DNA of 39,281 bases from an uncultured Christensenella sp. (GCA_910584815.1 CAJUBT010000013.1:1-39281); one strand, 5' to 3'. Numbered from the stretch's first letter, positions 15,009 through 24,373 are shown. The notes: generated by a model not told the origin, from the letters alone. A program made the numbers and translations.

Positions 15009-15629
15009 ATGGCAAAATATACAGATGCAGATTGCAGACTTTGCAGAAGAGAAGGTTGCAAACTTTTCTTAAAGGGTGACAGATGTATTTCCCCTAAATG
15101 TGCAATTGAAAAAAGACCTGTTGTTCCAGGCCAACACGGAATGGGCAGAAAAAAAGCAACTGAATATAGTTTACAGTTGAGAGAAAAACAAAAAGTTAAA
15201 AGAGCTTATGGGCTACTTGAAAAACAATTTAAACAATCTTATGAAAAAGCCACTCGTATGAAAGGCGTTGTTGGTGAAAATATGCTTAGCTTATTAGAAA
15301 GAAGATTAGACAATGTTGTTTATAGAATGGGCATTGGCGATTCAAGAAGCGAAAGCAGACAAATTGTTAACCACGGTCATATTTGTGTTAATGGTAAGGT
15401 AGTAAATATTCCTTCTTATATAGTAAAAGTAGGCGATGAAATTTCTATTAAAGAATCTAAGAGAGACCTACCTAAGTTCAAACAACTTAAAGGTATTAAA
15501 ATTGTTATGCCTAAATGGTTGGAATTTGATTCTAACAAACTTACTGGCAAAATTAATGCATTGCCAAAGAGAGATGATATAGACTTGAATATTCAAGAAC
15601 ATATGATTATTGAGTTGTATTCAAGATAA
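15009..15629 (+). CDS. rpsD: 30S ribosomal protein S4, cysteine-containing form
   Basis: S4 (206 aa) nucleates 30S assembly. The N-terminus holds a C9-x2-C12-x13-C26-x4-C31 zinc motif (the C+ form), followed by GQHGMGRKK and the S4 RNA-binding domain (LERRLDNVVYRMGI, VNHGHICVNGKVV). In Bacillus subtilis S4 represses its own gene, but there rpsD is monocistronic; here it lies within the alpha operon. GAGGAGAG precedes the ATG. Confidence 0.98.
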   Translation: MAKYTDADCRLCRREGCKLFLKGDRCISPKCAIEKRPVVPGQHGMGRKKATEYSLQLREKQKVKRAYGLLEKQFKQSYEKATRMKGVVGENMLSLLERRLDNVVYRMGIGDSRSESRQIVNHGHICVNGKVVNIPSYIVKVGDEISIKESKRDLPKFKQLKGIKIVMPKWLEFDSNKLTGKINALPKRDDIDLNIQEHMIIELYSR

Positions 15630-15644
15630 GGAGGATTTTTTTCT

Positions 15645-16598
15645 ATGATGCAAATTGAAAAACCAAAAATTGTTGCAGAGGAAAAGGACAATGGCAGTGT
15701 TGCTAAGTTTGTTGTTGAACCCCTTGAAAGAGGTTTTGGTATAACTTTAGGTAACTGCCTTAGAAGAACTCTTTTAGGCTCTATGCCTGGTGCTGCTGCT
15801 GTTGCTATTAAAATTGATGGCATTCAACACGAATTTTCTAGCATTCCTGGCGTAACAGAAGATGTTACCGATATAGTTTTAAATATCAAAAATCTTGCAG
15901 TTAAAACAAGTGTTTTAGATGAAGATTTTACAACAACTTTATACCTAAAAAAGAAAGGTGCTGGTGAGGTTTTCGCAAGCGATATAGAAACTAACGACCA
16001 AGTAGAAATTTTAAATCCTGACCTTAAAATATGCACATTAGATGATGATGCAAACTTAAATATGGAAATAACAATTGGTCGCGGTAGAGGCTATGTTGTG
16101 GCACAAAAAAATAAAAAAGATGAAGACCCTATTGGTTTTATTGCTATCGATTCTATATTCACACCAATTAAAGCTGTTAACTACCAAGTGGAAAACACTC
16201 GTGTTGGTCAATCTATGGATTACGATAAATTAACTCTTGAAGTTCAAACTAATGGAACTATGAGTGCAAAAGAAGTTATTAGTCTTGCTGCAAAAATAGT
16301 TCAAGACCATATTGGACTTTTTGTTAACCTTGTAGACTTTATGAGTGATGTAGATATTTTAGTTTCAACTGAAGTTGAAAAACCAGTTAAAGTTATGGAA
16401 ATGTCTATTGAAGATATGGACCTTTCTGTTAGAAGTTATAACTGCTTAAAAAGAGCTAATATCAACACTATTGAAGACCTAACAAGAAAAAGTAAAGATG
16501 ATATGCTAAAAGTTAGAAACTTAGGTTTAAAATCTTTAGAAGAAGTTATTAATAAACTTGAAGGTATGGGTTTGTCGCTTAGAAACGACGAAGAATAG
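15645..16598 (+). CDS. rpoA: RNA polymerase alpha subunit
   Basis: RpoA (317 aa) dimerises to start core polymerase assembly. The N-terminal domain has FVVEPLERGFGITLGNCLRR and the GRGRGYV stretch; after a short linker, the C-terminal domain (about residues 255-310) has SVRSYNCLKRANINTIEDL and VRNLGLKSLEEV, the DNA- and activator-contacting helix-hairpin-helix. AAGGAGG lies upstream; ATG at 15648 is an equally possible start one codon later. Confidence 0.98.
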   Translation: MMQIEKPKIVAEEKDNGSVAKFVVEPLERGFGITLGNCLRRTLLGSMPGAAAVAIKIDGIQHEFSSIPGVTEDVTDIVLNIKNLAVKTSVLDEDFTTTLYLKKKGAGEVFASDIETNDQVEILNPDLKICTLDDDANLNMEITIGRGRGYVVAQKNKKDEDPIGFIAIDSIFTPIKAVNYQVENTRVGQSMDYDKLTLEVQTNGTMSAKEVISLAAKIVQDHIGLFVNLVDFMSDVDILVSTEVEKPVKVMEMSIEDMDLSVRSYNCLKRANINTIEDLTRKSKDDMLKVRNLGLKSLEEVINKLEGMGLSLRNDEE

Positions 16599-16645
16599 TC
16601 TTAGAGTAAAAAAATAAATTTTACAAACATTTAAAGGAGAAAATT

Positions 16646-17155
16646 ATGGCTATTGCTAAATTAAATAGACCTACAAAAGAAAGAGTAATTTTAATTCGCA
16701 ATCAAGCAAGTTCTTTGTTATGGGATGGCAAAATTGAAACTACAACTGCAAGAGCAAAAGCAGTTCAAAGATATGCCGAAAAGATTTTAACCCTTGCTAT
16801 TAACAGTTATAAAGATACAGTTAAAGTTGTTAAAAATGACTATGATAGCAAAGGCGTTAAAGTTAAGAGAGAAGTTCTAAACGATGGCCCAAGCAAATTA
16901 AATGCAAGACGCAAAATTATGTCTAAACTTTTTGATAGGCAAGAACAAAGACAACCTAAAGAAAGTAAGGCAAACTTTGTTGAAAGAACAAAAGATATTA
17001 ATCACCCTCTAATTGAAAAGATTTTTAATGTTTATGCTCCTAAATATGCCGAAAGGAATAAACAAAATGGTCAAGGTGGCGGTTACACAAGAGTTTTAAA
17101 AACAAGTGTTCGTCGTGGTGATAATGCACAACTATGTATAGTAGAATTAGTTTAA
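16646..17155 (+). CDS. rplQ: 50S ribosomal protein L17, long form
   Basis: L17 surrounds the tunnel exit. The N-terminal part (LNRPTKERVILIRNQASSLL, then IETTTARAKAVQRYAEKI) and the C-terminal GGYTRVLKTSVRRGDNAQ are canonical. At 169 aa it exceeds the usual 112-130: about 20 residues precede LNARRKIMSKLFD and about 25 more (PKESKANFVERTKDINHPL region) follow. Similar long L17s occur, as far as I recall, in some clostridial lineages, so this looks lineage-specific rather than aberrant. It is the last gene of the superoperon. Confidence 0.96.
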   Translation: MAIAKLNRPTKERVILIRNQASSLLWDGKIETTTARAKAVQRYAEKILTLAINSYKDTVKVVKNDYDSKGVKVKREVLNDGPSKLNARRKIMSKLFDRQEQRQPKESKANFVERTKDINHPLIEKIFNVYAPKYAERNKQNGQGGGYTRVLKTSVRRGDNAQLCIVELV

Positions 17156-17226
17156 TTTTTTAATCAATCTATTATATTATTTGTTATTTAAAACAGTAAC
17201 ATAGTAAACTAAAATTTGTTTAATAT

Positions 17227-17261
17227 AAAAAAGATAAGAATTTTATGCTTATCTTTTTTTT
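17227..17261 (+). terminator. Terminator of the alpha operon
   Basis: AAAAAAGATAAG (17227-17238) pairs with CTTATCTTTTTT (17248-17259) around a 9-nt loop, ending in a T8 run. It lies 72 nt after rplQ and is the clearest terminator of the ribosomal cluster. Confidence 0.85.
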
Positions 17262-17546
17262 ATTTTAAAATAGATTTTAGCCTTTAGTAATGAAAAAATA
17301 CTGATATGATTATTGTAATTTGAATTTAGCAGAATATTATGAAAAACAAATAATAAATATGTTTTTAAAAGTTAATTTTTATTTGGTTTTAAAGGTATTG
17401 GGTAATTATAACTTATTATTTATAGTAAAGATTTTTTTAATTTAAACCTGAAAACATCAAATTAAAATTGTTTTTATATTTATAGCATTTCAATTTTTTA
17501 TAAAGAATTTATAGAGTGTGTGCAAGTGTAATAGTAGCAAAATCGT

Positions 17547-17576
17547 TTGACTTTTTTTGCTTGTAATAGGTATAAT
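17547..17576 (+). promoter_or_regulatory. Promoter of the giant surface protein gene
   Basis: TTGACT (17547-17552) and a perfect TATAAT (17571-17576) are 18 nt apart. Transcription would start near 17583, giving a leader of about 100 nt. The remainder of the 527-nt gap from rplQ (17262-17546) is AT-rich and shows no supported ORF or structure. Confidence 0.75.
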
Positions 17577-17682
17577 TAAAATTGTAGTAAAGTCGGTAAT
17601 TTTGTTGTTTTTTATGTAATATTTTGTTTAAAAAACAATTTTTTTTTAAAAGGTTTTGCACATAATAAAATAGGAGTAAATA

Positions 17683-20600
17683 ATGAAGAAAGTTTTTTTA
17701 ATAATCTTAATAGCTTTTCTTTGCGTTATTGGTGCCTTAGGTTTAGGCATTGGCGGTATGTACCTATTTGGTGGCTTTAACGAAAAAATTGTTTATGCAG
17801 AAGAAATTCATTTTAACAAAACAGAAAAAGTTTCGGCAGAAAATATATTTTTACAAATAGACACAACCACCCCTGAAGTTACAAGAAAAACTTTAAAACT
17901 TGTTGCAACTGGTGGTGGGGAGAGAATTGTAAACTTTCCTCCAACTGTTAATATAGGTGAAACCTTTAGGGTTATTCCTCGCCAAGAAAATGGAATTAAT
18001 GTTGGTGGAAATGTTACCTTGGTTGCTTATTATGATACTAACGATGCTAATGTTAATGTTCAAGCAAGATGCAATATTTTAATTGATATTCCTATTGAAA
18101 GTGCTACTGTTAATTTAAGCACTGAAAAATTAATACCAGAACAGGTAGTTACTATTTGTGAACAAGGCAAACCTGTTTTACAAGCACTTAATATAGAACC
18201 TTTAAATTCACTTGTTCCTTATAGAAAATCTGGAACTTTAAATGAAACTATAAAGGAAACCTTGGTTGATAAAGTTTTATATTTAGAACTTGTTTCTACT
18301 GGCGAAGTTCCAATAGATAAAGTGGCAACACTTGTTGATGCAAAAGGTGTTAGATACCCAGAAGATGAAGTTAAAATTGAATATGAATATAACGAGAATA
18401 AAGTTTTAGTTTTTAAAAATACTATTCGTTTAAAAGCAGGCACAGAGTCTTGCGATGCAAGACTAAATTTGTATGCTTATTCTACATATAAAGACCAAAG
18501 TAAAAACATTTCTGGCGTTAACATATCTTTAAATAAAGATGATGCAATTTCAAATGTAACAGACTTTATTGTTGGTAGTTATGTTATAGATAACATTAAC
18601 CTTTTTGGCAATACAGATGATAATAAAACTATTGAAGAAAATGTTTTATTAAACAAAGAAATTAAGATTTATTTAAACAATAAAGATGCTAGTAGAAATG
18701 ATATTAACTTGAACTTAGAACTTAAAGCAACAAGTTCGCCTAATGCAAAAATTGGAAATTTAGAATATAAAAACAATGTTTATATTAAAATTAAAATGTC
18801 TGGTGATAGAGAAGACTTTAATGATGATTTTGTTACCCTTACAAAAAGTGATGGAACATTTTATGATGGAACTTCCGCCTATGGACTTAATATAAATTGC
18901 GATGGTATAGGCGACCAACTTTCAACTTGGTATTGGGTTCTTAAAATTACTGATTTCCAAGCTTATTATAAATATATGACGGAACAAAAAAAGTTTGTTG
19001 TAACTTTGGAATACTATCAGAAAGATAATGCACAAGTTACCAGCACTCCAAGTAGAAGTTTTAATATTATACCTACAATTAATGAAGTAAATTCTTTATC
19101 TCCTATTTATCCAGAAGGGGAAAGTGCCTTTAGAATTAAGAGTGGTGAAACTTTAAATATAGGCGCCGATAACATTCGCATTGATGCTGATGGAGAACCA
19201 ACCTTTAAACAAATTGCTTACTATATAGACTATAGTGAAAATTCTGTTAATAGTTCAACTTTAGTTAGAACAATTCCTTCTCAAGCTGGAATGTATAAAG
19301 CAACTTTTAGTTTTAATTATGCTGGAGAATTGTCGGAAAATCAGTTAGATAATTTGGAAATTTCTTTAAATGCCGATTGGGCAACTATTGAAAGAGATAG
19401 ATGTCAATTTAAAAAAGATTTGAATAAGAAAGGGGTTTACCTTGCAGAAGTTTATTTAACAATTAATAATTCTAACCCACCAGCAGATAAAATTTTTGAT
19501 ATAAAAATTGATGATACTATTATTCCAATAACTCAATATATGGTTAAATTTTACGAAAAAATAGAAGAGTCAACAGAATTAAGTTTCCAAAGCATTCCAT
19601 ATTTAGCCATTGGTGGAATTAGATATTATATTGATTTTGATTTTGTTCAAGATGGTACAAATAAATACCTTAAAATAAATGATGAAACAATTTTTGATAA
19701 AGCCTTTACTGTTTCAGGTATTGGTTCCCTTGTAATAACAGCACAACTTGTTTATGTTGATGAAAACACTGAAACTATTTATTGGCTTACCCGCAGAGCA
19801 GAAGATGGACAAAATGTTATTCCAATTAGAACATTAATACATATTGAAGTTTATGAAGAACTATCTTCTCTTTACGCTTCAAATTATGCTAGCGAAGATA
19901 AGTATAATGAATATTTTGATAAAACTATTTTCTCGGAAGATGATACAGGGCTTACTCAATATATCTTCATTACAAGTAACGAGTTAGAGGCTCTTAAAAA
20001 CTATGTAAATTACGGACAAGTTAAGGCTAGTGTTCGCCCATATTTTACAGGAATTGATGTTAATGCCTATAAGGGTATTGAAGAAATTAATAAAGATGCA
20101 ATTACTCTTGGTTCTAACTTTATTGAAGTAAGAAAAAATAATGTTATTGTTGGTTACAGGCTTGCTTATACAATTAATTCTGTTCATACAATAGAAATTA
20201 ATAATGCATTTTTAGATAATATTTTCCGTATTGAAATTGCCATTGAAGTTAATGGAAAAACAGTTTTAGCAACCTTTAAAATGGAAGCAACAGAAAATAA
20301 TTTCTTAGACATAAAAGTTGATGATAAAATTATTACTGGAGTTGAACTTAATTATACAACTTCAGGTAATAATGGAACAACAACAGAAGTTCCTGTTATA
20401 TTAAAAGCAGATATTGATAATGATGGAAAAATAACTTATGGTAATTGGGCTGATTCGTTAAAATACTTCTTTAAGTATAAAGACACAGATGATAAAGGTA
20501 TTATAGACTCGATGTCTTATGGTTTAAGAATATTAGATGAGGGTACTTATACTGATGCTAATTTACCAGCTTCCGATATTAATTTAAATAATCTTTATAA

Positions 20601-23175
20601 ATGTAACCTTATATTTAGCAAGAAAGATGGACTTGGTAGGGGTGGTTTAGAGTTTTATAATTTCCCTATAGTTTATAAAGATGCTGAATCTAAAGGTGTG
20701 TTGTTGGAATTTTCTGTGTTCTCTATAGATAATAATTTAGATTTTAATACGCACTATTATTACGATAGAACAAATAACAGATTCCTAAGAAAACTCAACG
20801 ATAATTTATCTGCAAAACTTTACTTTAGAATATTTGGTATTGAAGTTTCCATAGAAGCAAAGAATGAAATAAACAATTTTGTTGGTTATGAAGGTAACAC
20901 CCTAAATGTTTTTGGAAATATGGAAGATGAAAATTGCATTTTTAATATTGAAGTTAAAAATGGAAATGGTGATGTTATAACTGATAAGATTAAAGACTAT
21001 TCTCAAATTTTCACAACAATGTTAGGCAGCAATTTTGTATCTTTTGTGGAAATTGGAAAAGCCACAGAAAATAAAAAAGAATATGATTATTCAAGAATTA
21101 TTGTTGTAAAAGATGTTTTAACAAGAAATACCACTACAAGAGAAACAATTTCGTTCTCTTTCCATATTGGTTCTACAAGTGAAGCAAATCAAATTAGAAT
21201 TAAGCGCGGAGGTAATTTTGTTACAACCTTCTACCAAGAAGTAAAATCTGCCTTTGAAGTAACTTTACAAGAATATGAGTCGGGTTATACATCGCCTAGC
21301 CAAAATGTTAAAGTAATAAATGCTATTTATAAAAATGGCGATGTTGAAATTACAGATAATATTGCAAGTGTAACTGTTCAGGTTGTAAGAGAATCTTTAC
21401 CAACCTTTAATGGTATAACTGCTGATGTTGTTAAAGTTTATAGCGGAAACGATGAAAAATTGTTTAACACATTATCTTTCATTACTGTTCCATATGCTTA
21501 TAATTTTAGATTAAAAGTTTCTATTACAAAAACTTATATTGAATATGATGAAAACAATAATCCATACGAAACATATGCAAACTTTGAACATATTTTTGAT
21601 ATTTTTGTTCAACCAAATTTTGTAGAAGAAGACTTATTAATTGGTGAATATCATTCAGCAGAAAACGAAGAAGATACCTCGTACTATTACATAACTGCTG
21701 GTGTGGATGGCTTTGCAACTTTTGATGGTAATTTAAATTTAAATAAAGCCAATATAACCAACATTAATGTTATGTTTGAAGATTTAGATGAGAATAATCA
21801 AGTTCTTGCAAATCAACATATGAGTTACGCATTTAATGCTGCATCATCAAGTTTAAGAATTTCTTCTAGAAACTTAAATTACGATAAGAACATTAAGTTA
21901 ACAATTACATTAACCTTTAATGATGGTGGAAATTATATTTACACAAAAAATATTAAAGTACTTGGAAATATGATGCTTGAATTTAAAGATGCTAACAAAG
22001 GAATTAATATTTCTGCACAAAATAACACTTTAAATTTAATTGATGATATTTACAACTTTATAATTAATGATGTTAATAAAAACACCGATTTTAGTGAAAA
22101 TGTTTTGGCTGAATTTGTTTACAGCAATCCAACTGGAGTTTATAACAAAGATAGTTTCTTATTTGATAACACTATTTTTGAAGATATGACACCAGAAGGA
22201 AAGAAGGAACACGAATATTACTATTTGCGTGTTAGATACGAAAGCTTAGAAAAAGAAAGGCAAATAACAACTAACATTGTATTTAATTATTTAGTAGATA
22301 ACAGTTATACACTTGTGTTTAACCTTGAACTAAAAATTAATATTATTGGTTCTGTAGTTTTAAGTTTAGTTGATGGTGAAAAAGTTTTAAATATTAATGA
22401 TAAAAGCGAAGCAATTAATTTAATAGATGAAACTTTATATAATTTTACTATTAACGATGTTTCACAAAAAGATAGATTTAAAACCGAAATTTTGGGTAAG
22501 TTTGATTACAATGCTATTAGTAAAAAATACAATAAAAATAGTTTTATTTTTGATAATAATATTTTTGAAGATGTTACTATTGTTGCTGAAGAAGAAAACT
22601 CTGAAATTATAAATAAGTTTTTATTAAAAGTTAAATATGACACATTAGATAAAGATAAACAATACAAAACTACAATAAGGTTTAAATATATAAAAGAAGC
22701 AGTTCTTACAGATAGTTTAGAAAAAGATAAAATTATTGAATTTGAACTTAATTTTACTTTAAATTTGTTGGGTACTGTTAAACTAAGTTTAAATGAAGGA
22801 AGCAAAACTTTAAATATTAATAGTGAAAGTGAAGCAATTAACTTAATTGATGCATCTTTATATAATTTTACTATTAACAATAGTTTACAAAACGAAAGAT
22901 TTAATGATGAAGTTTTAGCTGTATTTGATTATAATAATTTAGATGCAGACTATAATAAAAACAGTTTTGAATTTGATGGAAATATCTTTGAAGATGTAAC
23001 TATTACAGATGGGGATGGCACATTAACGGGTGTAAATAATATGTTTTTAAAAGTTAAGTATGATGAACTTGAAAAAGGCAAGGCAATAAACACAGTTATA
23101 ACTTTTAAATATAAAAGTTTAACAGGAACCTTAATTTTTAGTTTATATTTAACTATTAATGTAGAAAATGTTTAA
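17683..23175 (+). CDS. Giant N-terminally anchored extracellular repeat protein
   Basis: I do not recognise a named family for this 1830-aa protein. Residues 4-29 form one long hydrophobic segment after MKK; the IVYAEE stretch near 36-41 could be a distant signal-peptidase site, but a retained membrane anchor is equally likely. The remainder has no other membrane span and is rich in Asn, Asp, Lys, Ile and beta-favouring residues, resembling strings of Ig-like or other beta-sandwich modules. Residues 910-921 (DIDNDGKITYGN) look like a single calcium-binding loop. The last 404 residues are three tandem repeats. There is no LPxTG motif, dockerin pair or SLH domain. It has its own strong promoter and AGGAG site. 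A structural, adhesive or polymer-binding surface role is inference only. Confidence 0.9.
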   Translation: MKKVFLIILIAFLCVIGALGLGIGGMYLFGGFNEKIVYAEEIHFNKTEKVSAENIFLQIDTTTPEVTRKTLKLVATGGGERIVNFPPTVNIGETFRVIPRQENGINVGGNVTLVAYYDTNDANVNVQARCNILIDIPIESATVNLSTEKLIPEQVVTICEQGKPVLQALNIEPLNSLVPYRKSGTLNETIKETLVDKVLYLELVSTGEVPIDKVATLVDAKGVRYPEDEVKIEYEYNENKVLVFKNTIRLKAGTESCDARLNLYAYSTYKDQSKNISGVNISLNKDDAISNVTDFIVGSYVIDNINLFGNTDDNKTIEENVLLNKEIKIYLNNKDASRNDINLNLELKATSSPNAKIGNLEYKNNVYIKIKMSGDREDFNDDFVTLTKSDGTFYDGTSAYGLNINCDGIGDQLSTWYWVLKITDFQAYYKYMTEQKKFVVTLEYYQKDNAQVTSTPSRSFNIIPTINEVNSLSPIYPEGESAFRIKSGETLNIGADNIRIDADGEPTFKQIAYYIDYSENSVNSSTLVRTIPSQAGMYKATFSFNYAGELSENQLDNLEISLNADWATIERDRCQFKKDLNKKGVYLAEVYLTINNSNPPADKIFDIKIDDTIIPITQYMVKFYEKIEESTELSFQSIPYLAIGGIRYYIDFDFVQDGTNKYLKINDETIFDKAFTVSGIGSLVITAQLVYVDENTETIYWLTRRAEDGQNVIPIRTLIHIEVYEELSSLYASNYASEDKYNEYFDKTIFSEDDTGLTQYIFITSNELEALKNYVNYGQVKASVRPYFTGIDVNAYKGIEEINKDAITLGSNFIEVRKNNVIVGYRLAYTINSVHTIEINNAFLDNIFRIEIAIEVNGKTVLATFKMEATENNFLDIKVDDKIITGVELNYTTSGNNGTTTEVPVILKADIDNDGKITYGNWADSLKYFFKYKDTDDKGIIDSMSYGLRILDEGTYTDANLPASDINLNNLYKCNLIFSKKDGLGRGGLEFYNFPIVYKDAESKGVLLEFSVFSIDNNLDFNTHYYYDRTNNRFLRKLNDNLSAKLYFRIFGIEVSIEAKNEINNFVGYEGNTLNVFGNMEDENCIFNIEVKNGNGDVITDKIKDYSQIFTTMLGSNFVSFVEIGKATENKKEYDYSRIIVVKDVLTRNTTTRETISFSFHIGSTSEANQIRIKRGGNFVTTFYQEVKSAFEVTLQEYESGYTSPSQNVKVINAIYKNGDVEITDNIASVTVQVVRESLPTFNGITADVVKVYSGNDEKLFNTLSFITVPYAYNFRLKVSITKTYIEYDENNNPYETYANFEHIFDIFVQPNFVEEDLLIGEYHSAENEEDTSYYYITAGVDGFATFDGNLNLNKANITNINVMFEDLDENNQVLANQHMSYAFNAASSSLRISSRNLNYDKNIKLTITLTFNDGGNYIYTKNIKVLGNMMLEFKDANKGINISAQNNTLNLIDDIYNFIINDVNKNTDFSENVLAEFVYSNPTGVYNKDSFLFDNTIFEDMTPEGKKEHEYYYLRVRYESLEKERQITTNIVFNYLVDNSYTLVFNLELKINIIGSVVLSLVDGEKVLNINDKSEAINLIDETLYNFTINDVSQKDRFKTEILGKFDYNAISKKYNKNSFIFDNNIFEDVTIVAEEENSEIINKFLLKVKYDTLDKDKQYKTTIRFKYIKEAVLTDSLEKDKIIEFELNFTLNLLGTVKLSLNEGSKTLNINSESEAINLIDASLYNFTINNSLQNERFNDEVLAVFDYNNLDADYNKNSFEFDGNIFEDVTITDGDGTLTGVNNMFLKVKYDELEKGKAINTVITFKYKSLTGTLIFSLYLTINVENV
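21961..23172 (+). repeat. Three tandem repeats coding the C-terminus of the giant protein
   Basis: The units are 21961-22344 (residues 1427-1554), 22345-22767 (1555-1695) and 22768-23172 (1696-1830). Each starts with a G-x-[MV]-x-L-type strand, then LNLID or INLID, YNF.IN, a F.Y segment, YNK[DN]SF.FD..IFED, and a [RK]V[RK]Y..L.K strand. Units 2 and 3 remain similar at DNA level (for example GAAGCAATTAA and TTTATATAATTTTACTATTAA occur in both), which suggests recent duplication; unit 1 is more diverged. Confidence 0.92.
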
Positions 23176-23303
23176 ACAGCTATAAATTATGTTTTATTGT
23201 TAAAAGATTTATATAAGAAATGTTAAAATTTATTAAAGTTATTTAATACTATTTTAAACAATATATTCTTTTTAAACAAATATTGAGTTAAAAGGAGAGA
23301 AGA

Positions 23304-24032
23304 ATGAACTTATTTGAAAATCAAAAATATTATAACAGAGAAGACTTTGATAAATTTAGTTATGATGACCAAAAAGAATTGTTTTTGCGTATAAGGTCTT
23401 GGGTGGCAACCGTTGATATGCAAACAAGATATTCTAAGGATAAATATCAAAACACAATTATTAAAAGAATAGAGCAAATTTGTGCTTATGCTTGTTCGGG
23501 GCATATTCCTTCGCAAGATTATATGGGTTACATTTATAAACGTGGATTTAGTGACTTTTTTCCTATTAACTTTAAAAGGGCTGTGGAGTGGAACATTATA
23601 GCTGCGGCAAGTGGCAGTAAATTAGCTCCACAAAAAATGAAAACCTTTATGAACCCTGCTATAGATATGATTTTGCTTAGCCCAAGGTGGGGTCAAATTA
23701 TTAAGTATAACGACCTTAATTTAACAAATTACTTTTGGTTTTTAAGCCAGTATATATGTGAAATATTATATAAAGAATTAGGCTTAAACCCTGTTGAAAT
23801 GTCTAAAAAACCATTAATTGAAGAAGATACCAACGAGAATGCTACAAGAGTTTTCTTAGATAGATTTAGAAATAAAAGCGTAGAACAAGCCTTAAAAGTT
23901 CTTGTTGACCAATTACCAGAAGATATGCCTAAAGTTAAAGAAATTGGAACTGGTGAAGCTTTATTAAAAGATGAGAATGACACCGATTCTAACAATTTTG
24001 ATGACATTAACATAGACATTGAAGATATTTAA
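23304..24032 (+). CDS. Protein with one Sel1-like repeat, function unknown
   Basis: This 242-aa protein has no signal peptide or membrane segment. Residues about 73-113 (DYMGYIYKRGF, then NFKRAVEWNIIAAASGSKLA) fit a Sel1-like/TPR repeat: small-x-G-x-x-Y-x-x-G, K-A-x-x-W, A-A-x-x-G. The C-terminus from about 170 is acidic and ends in a run of D, N and I. It lies 128 nt after the giant protein gene in the same direction with an AAAAGGAGAG site and no clear terminator between, so the two may be cotranscribed. Sel1 repeats usually mediate protein contacts; any link to the giant protein is inference. Confidence 0.8.
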   Translation: MNLFENQKYYNREDFDKFSYDDQKELFLRIRSWVATVDMQTRYSKDKYQNTIIKRIEQICAYACSGHIPSQDYMGYIYKRGFSDFFPINFKRAVEWNIIAAASGSKLAPQKMKTFMNPAIDMILLSPRWGQIIKYNDLNLTNYFWFLSQYICEILYKELGLNPVEMSKKPLIEEDTNENATRVFLDRFRNKSVEQALKVLVDQLPEDMPKVKEIGTGEALLKDENDTDSNNFDDINIDIEDI

Positions 24033-24156
24033 TTATTATATATAAATAAACGGCTATAAACTAATTAAACCAAATGGCTAACATAATTAATTTTTTGGTT
24101 ATACTTTAAATTAAAGAAAATATAATTATTAATATAATAATTGTTTTATTTAAAAT

Positions 24157-24189
24157 AAAAACTGGTGAAGAGTAATCCGCCAGTTTTTT
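24157..24189 (+). terminator. Terminator upstream of the metK promoter
   Basis: AAAAACTGG (24157-24165) pairs with CCAGTTTTT (24180-24188), continuing in T. The loop is 14 nt. It ends the 242-aa gene or the two-gene unit and insulates the SAM riboswitch. Confidence 0.8.
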
Positions 24190-24201
24190 GTTGGTTTAGT
24201 A

Positions 24202-24230
24202 TTGACAAATTTTTATAGAAGTTATAAAAT
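24202..24230 (+). promoter_or_regulatory. metK promoter
   Basis: A perfect TTGACA (24202-24207) is followed after 17 nt by TAAAAT (24225-24230). The predicted start near 24237 lies at the very beginning of the riboswitch P1 stem, which supports both calls. Confidence 0.8.
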
Positions 24231-24238
24231 AAAATATA

Positions 24239-24373
24239 CCTATAAAGAGTGTGTTAGGGACAAGCCCGCTAGTAGCACACAGCAACCTGTTTATTTAACA
24301 AGGTGCTAATGCTTGTATGATGGGATAATTAAATAGAATTAAATCCTATCTTGTTTGCAGGGTAGGTTTTTTT
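24239..24373 (+). promoter_or_regulatory. SAM riboswitch (SAM-I core) with terminator
   Basis: The core matches the S-box: P1 CCTAT (24239-24243) with ATGGG (24320-24324); P2 GTGTG (24249-24253) with CACAC (24276-24280); GGGACAAGCCC (24257-24267); AGCAACC; P3 CCTGTT with AACAAGG; and GGTGCTAAT. CCTATC (24345-24350) pairs with GGTAGG (24361-24366) and T7 to form a terminator. GGGATAATT (24322-24330) can pair instead with AATTAAATCC, an antiterminator that uses the P1 3' strand, so SAM binding should switch metK off. Only about 10 nt separate GGTGCTAA from P1, so the P4 arm seems missing. Confidence 0.88.

Noticed and set aside
22345..23172. Repeated DNA resembling a repeat array
   Set aside because: The repeats are about 400 nt long, coding and in frame, so this is protein-domain duplication and not a CRISPR array.
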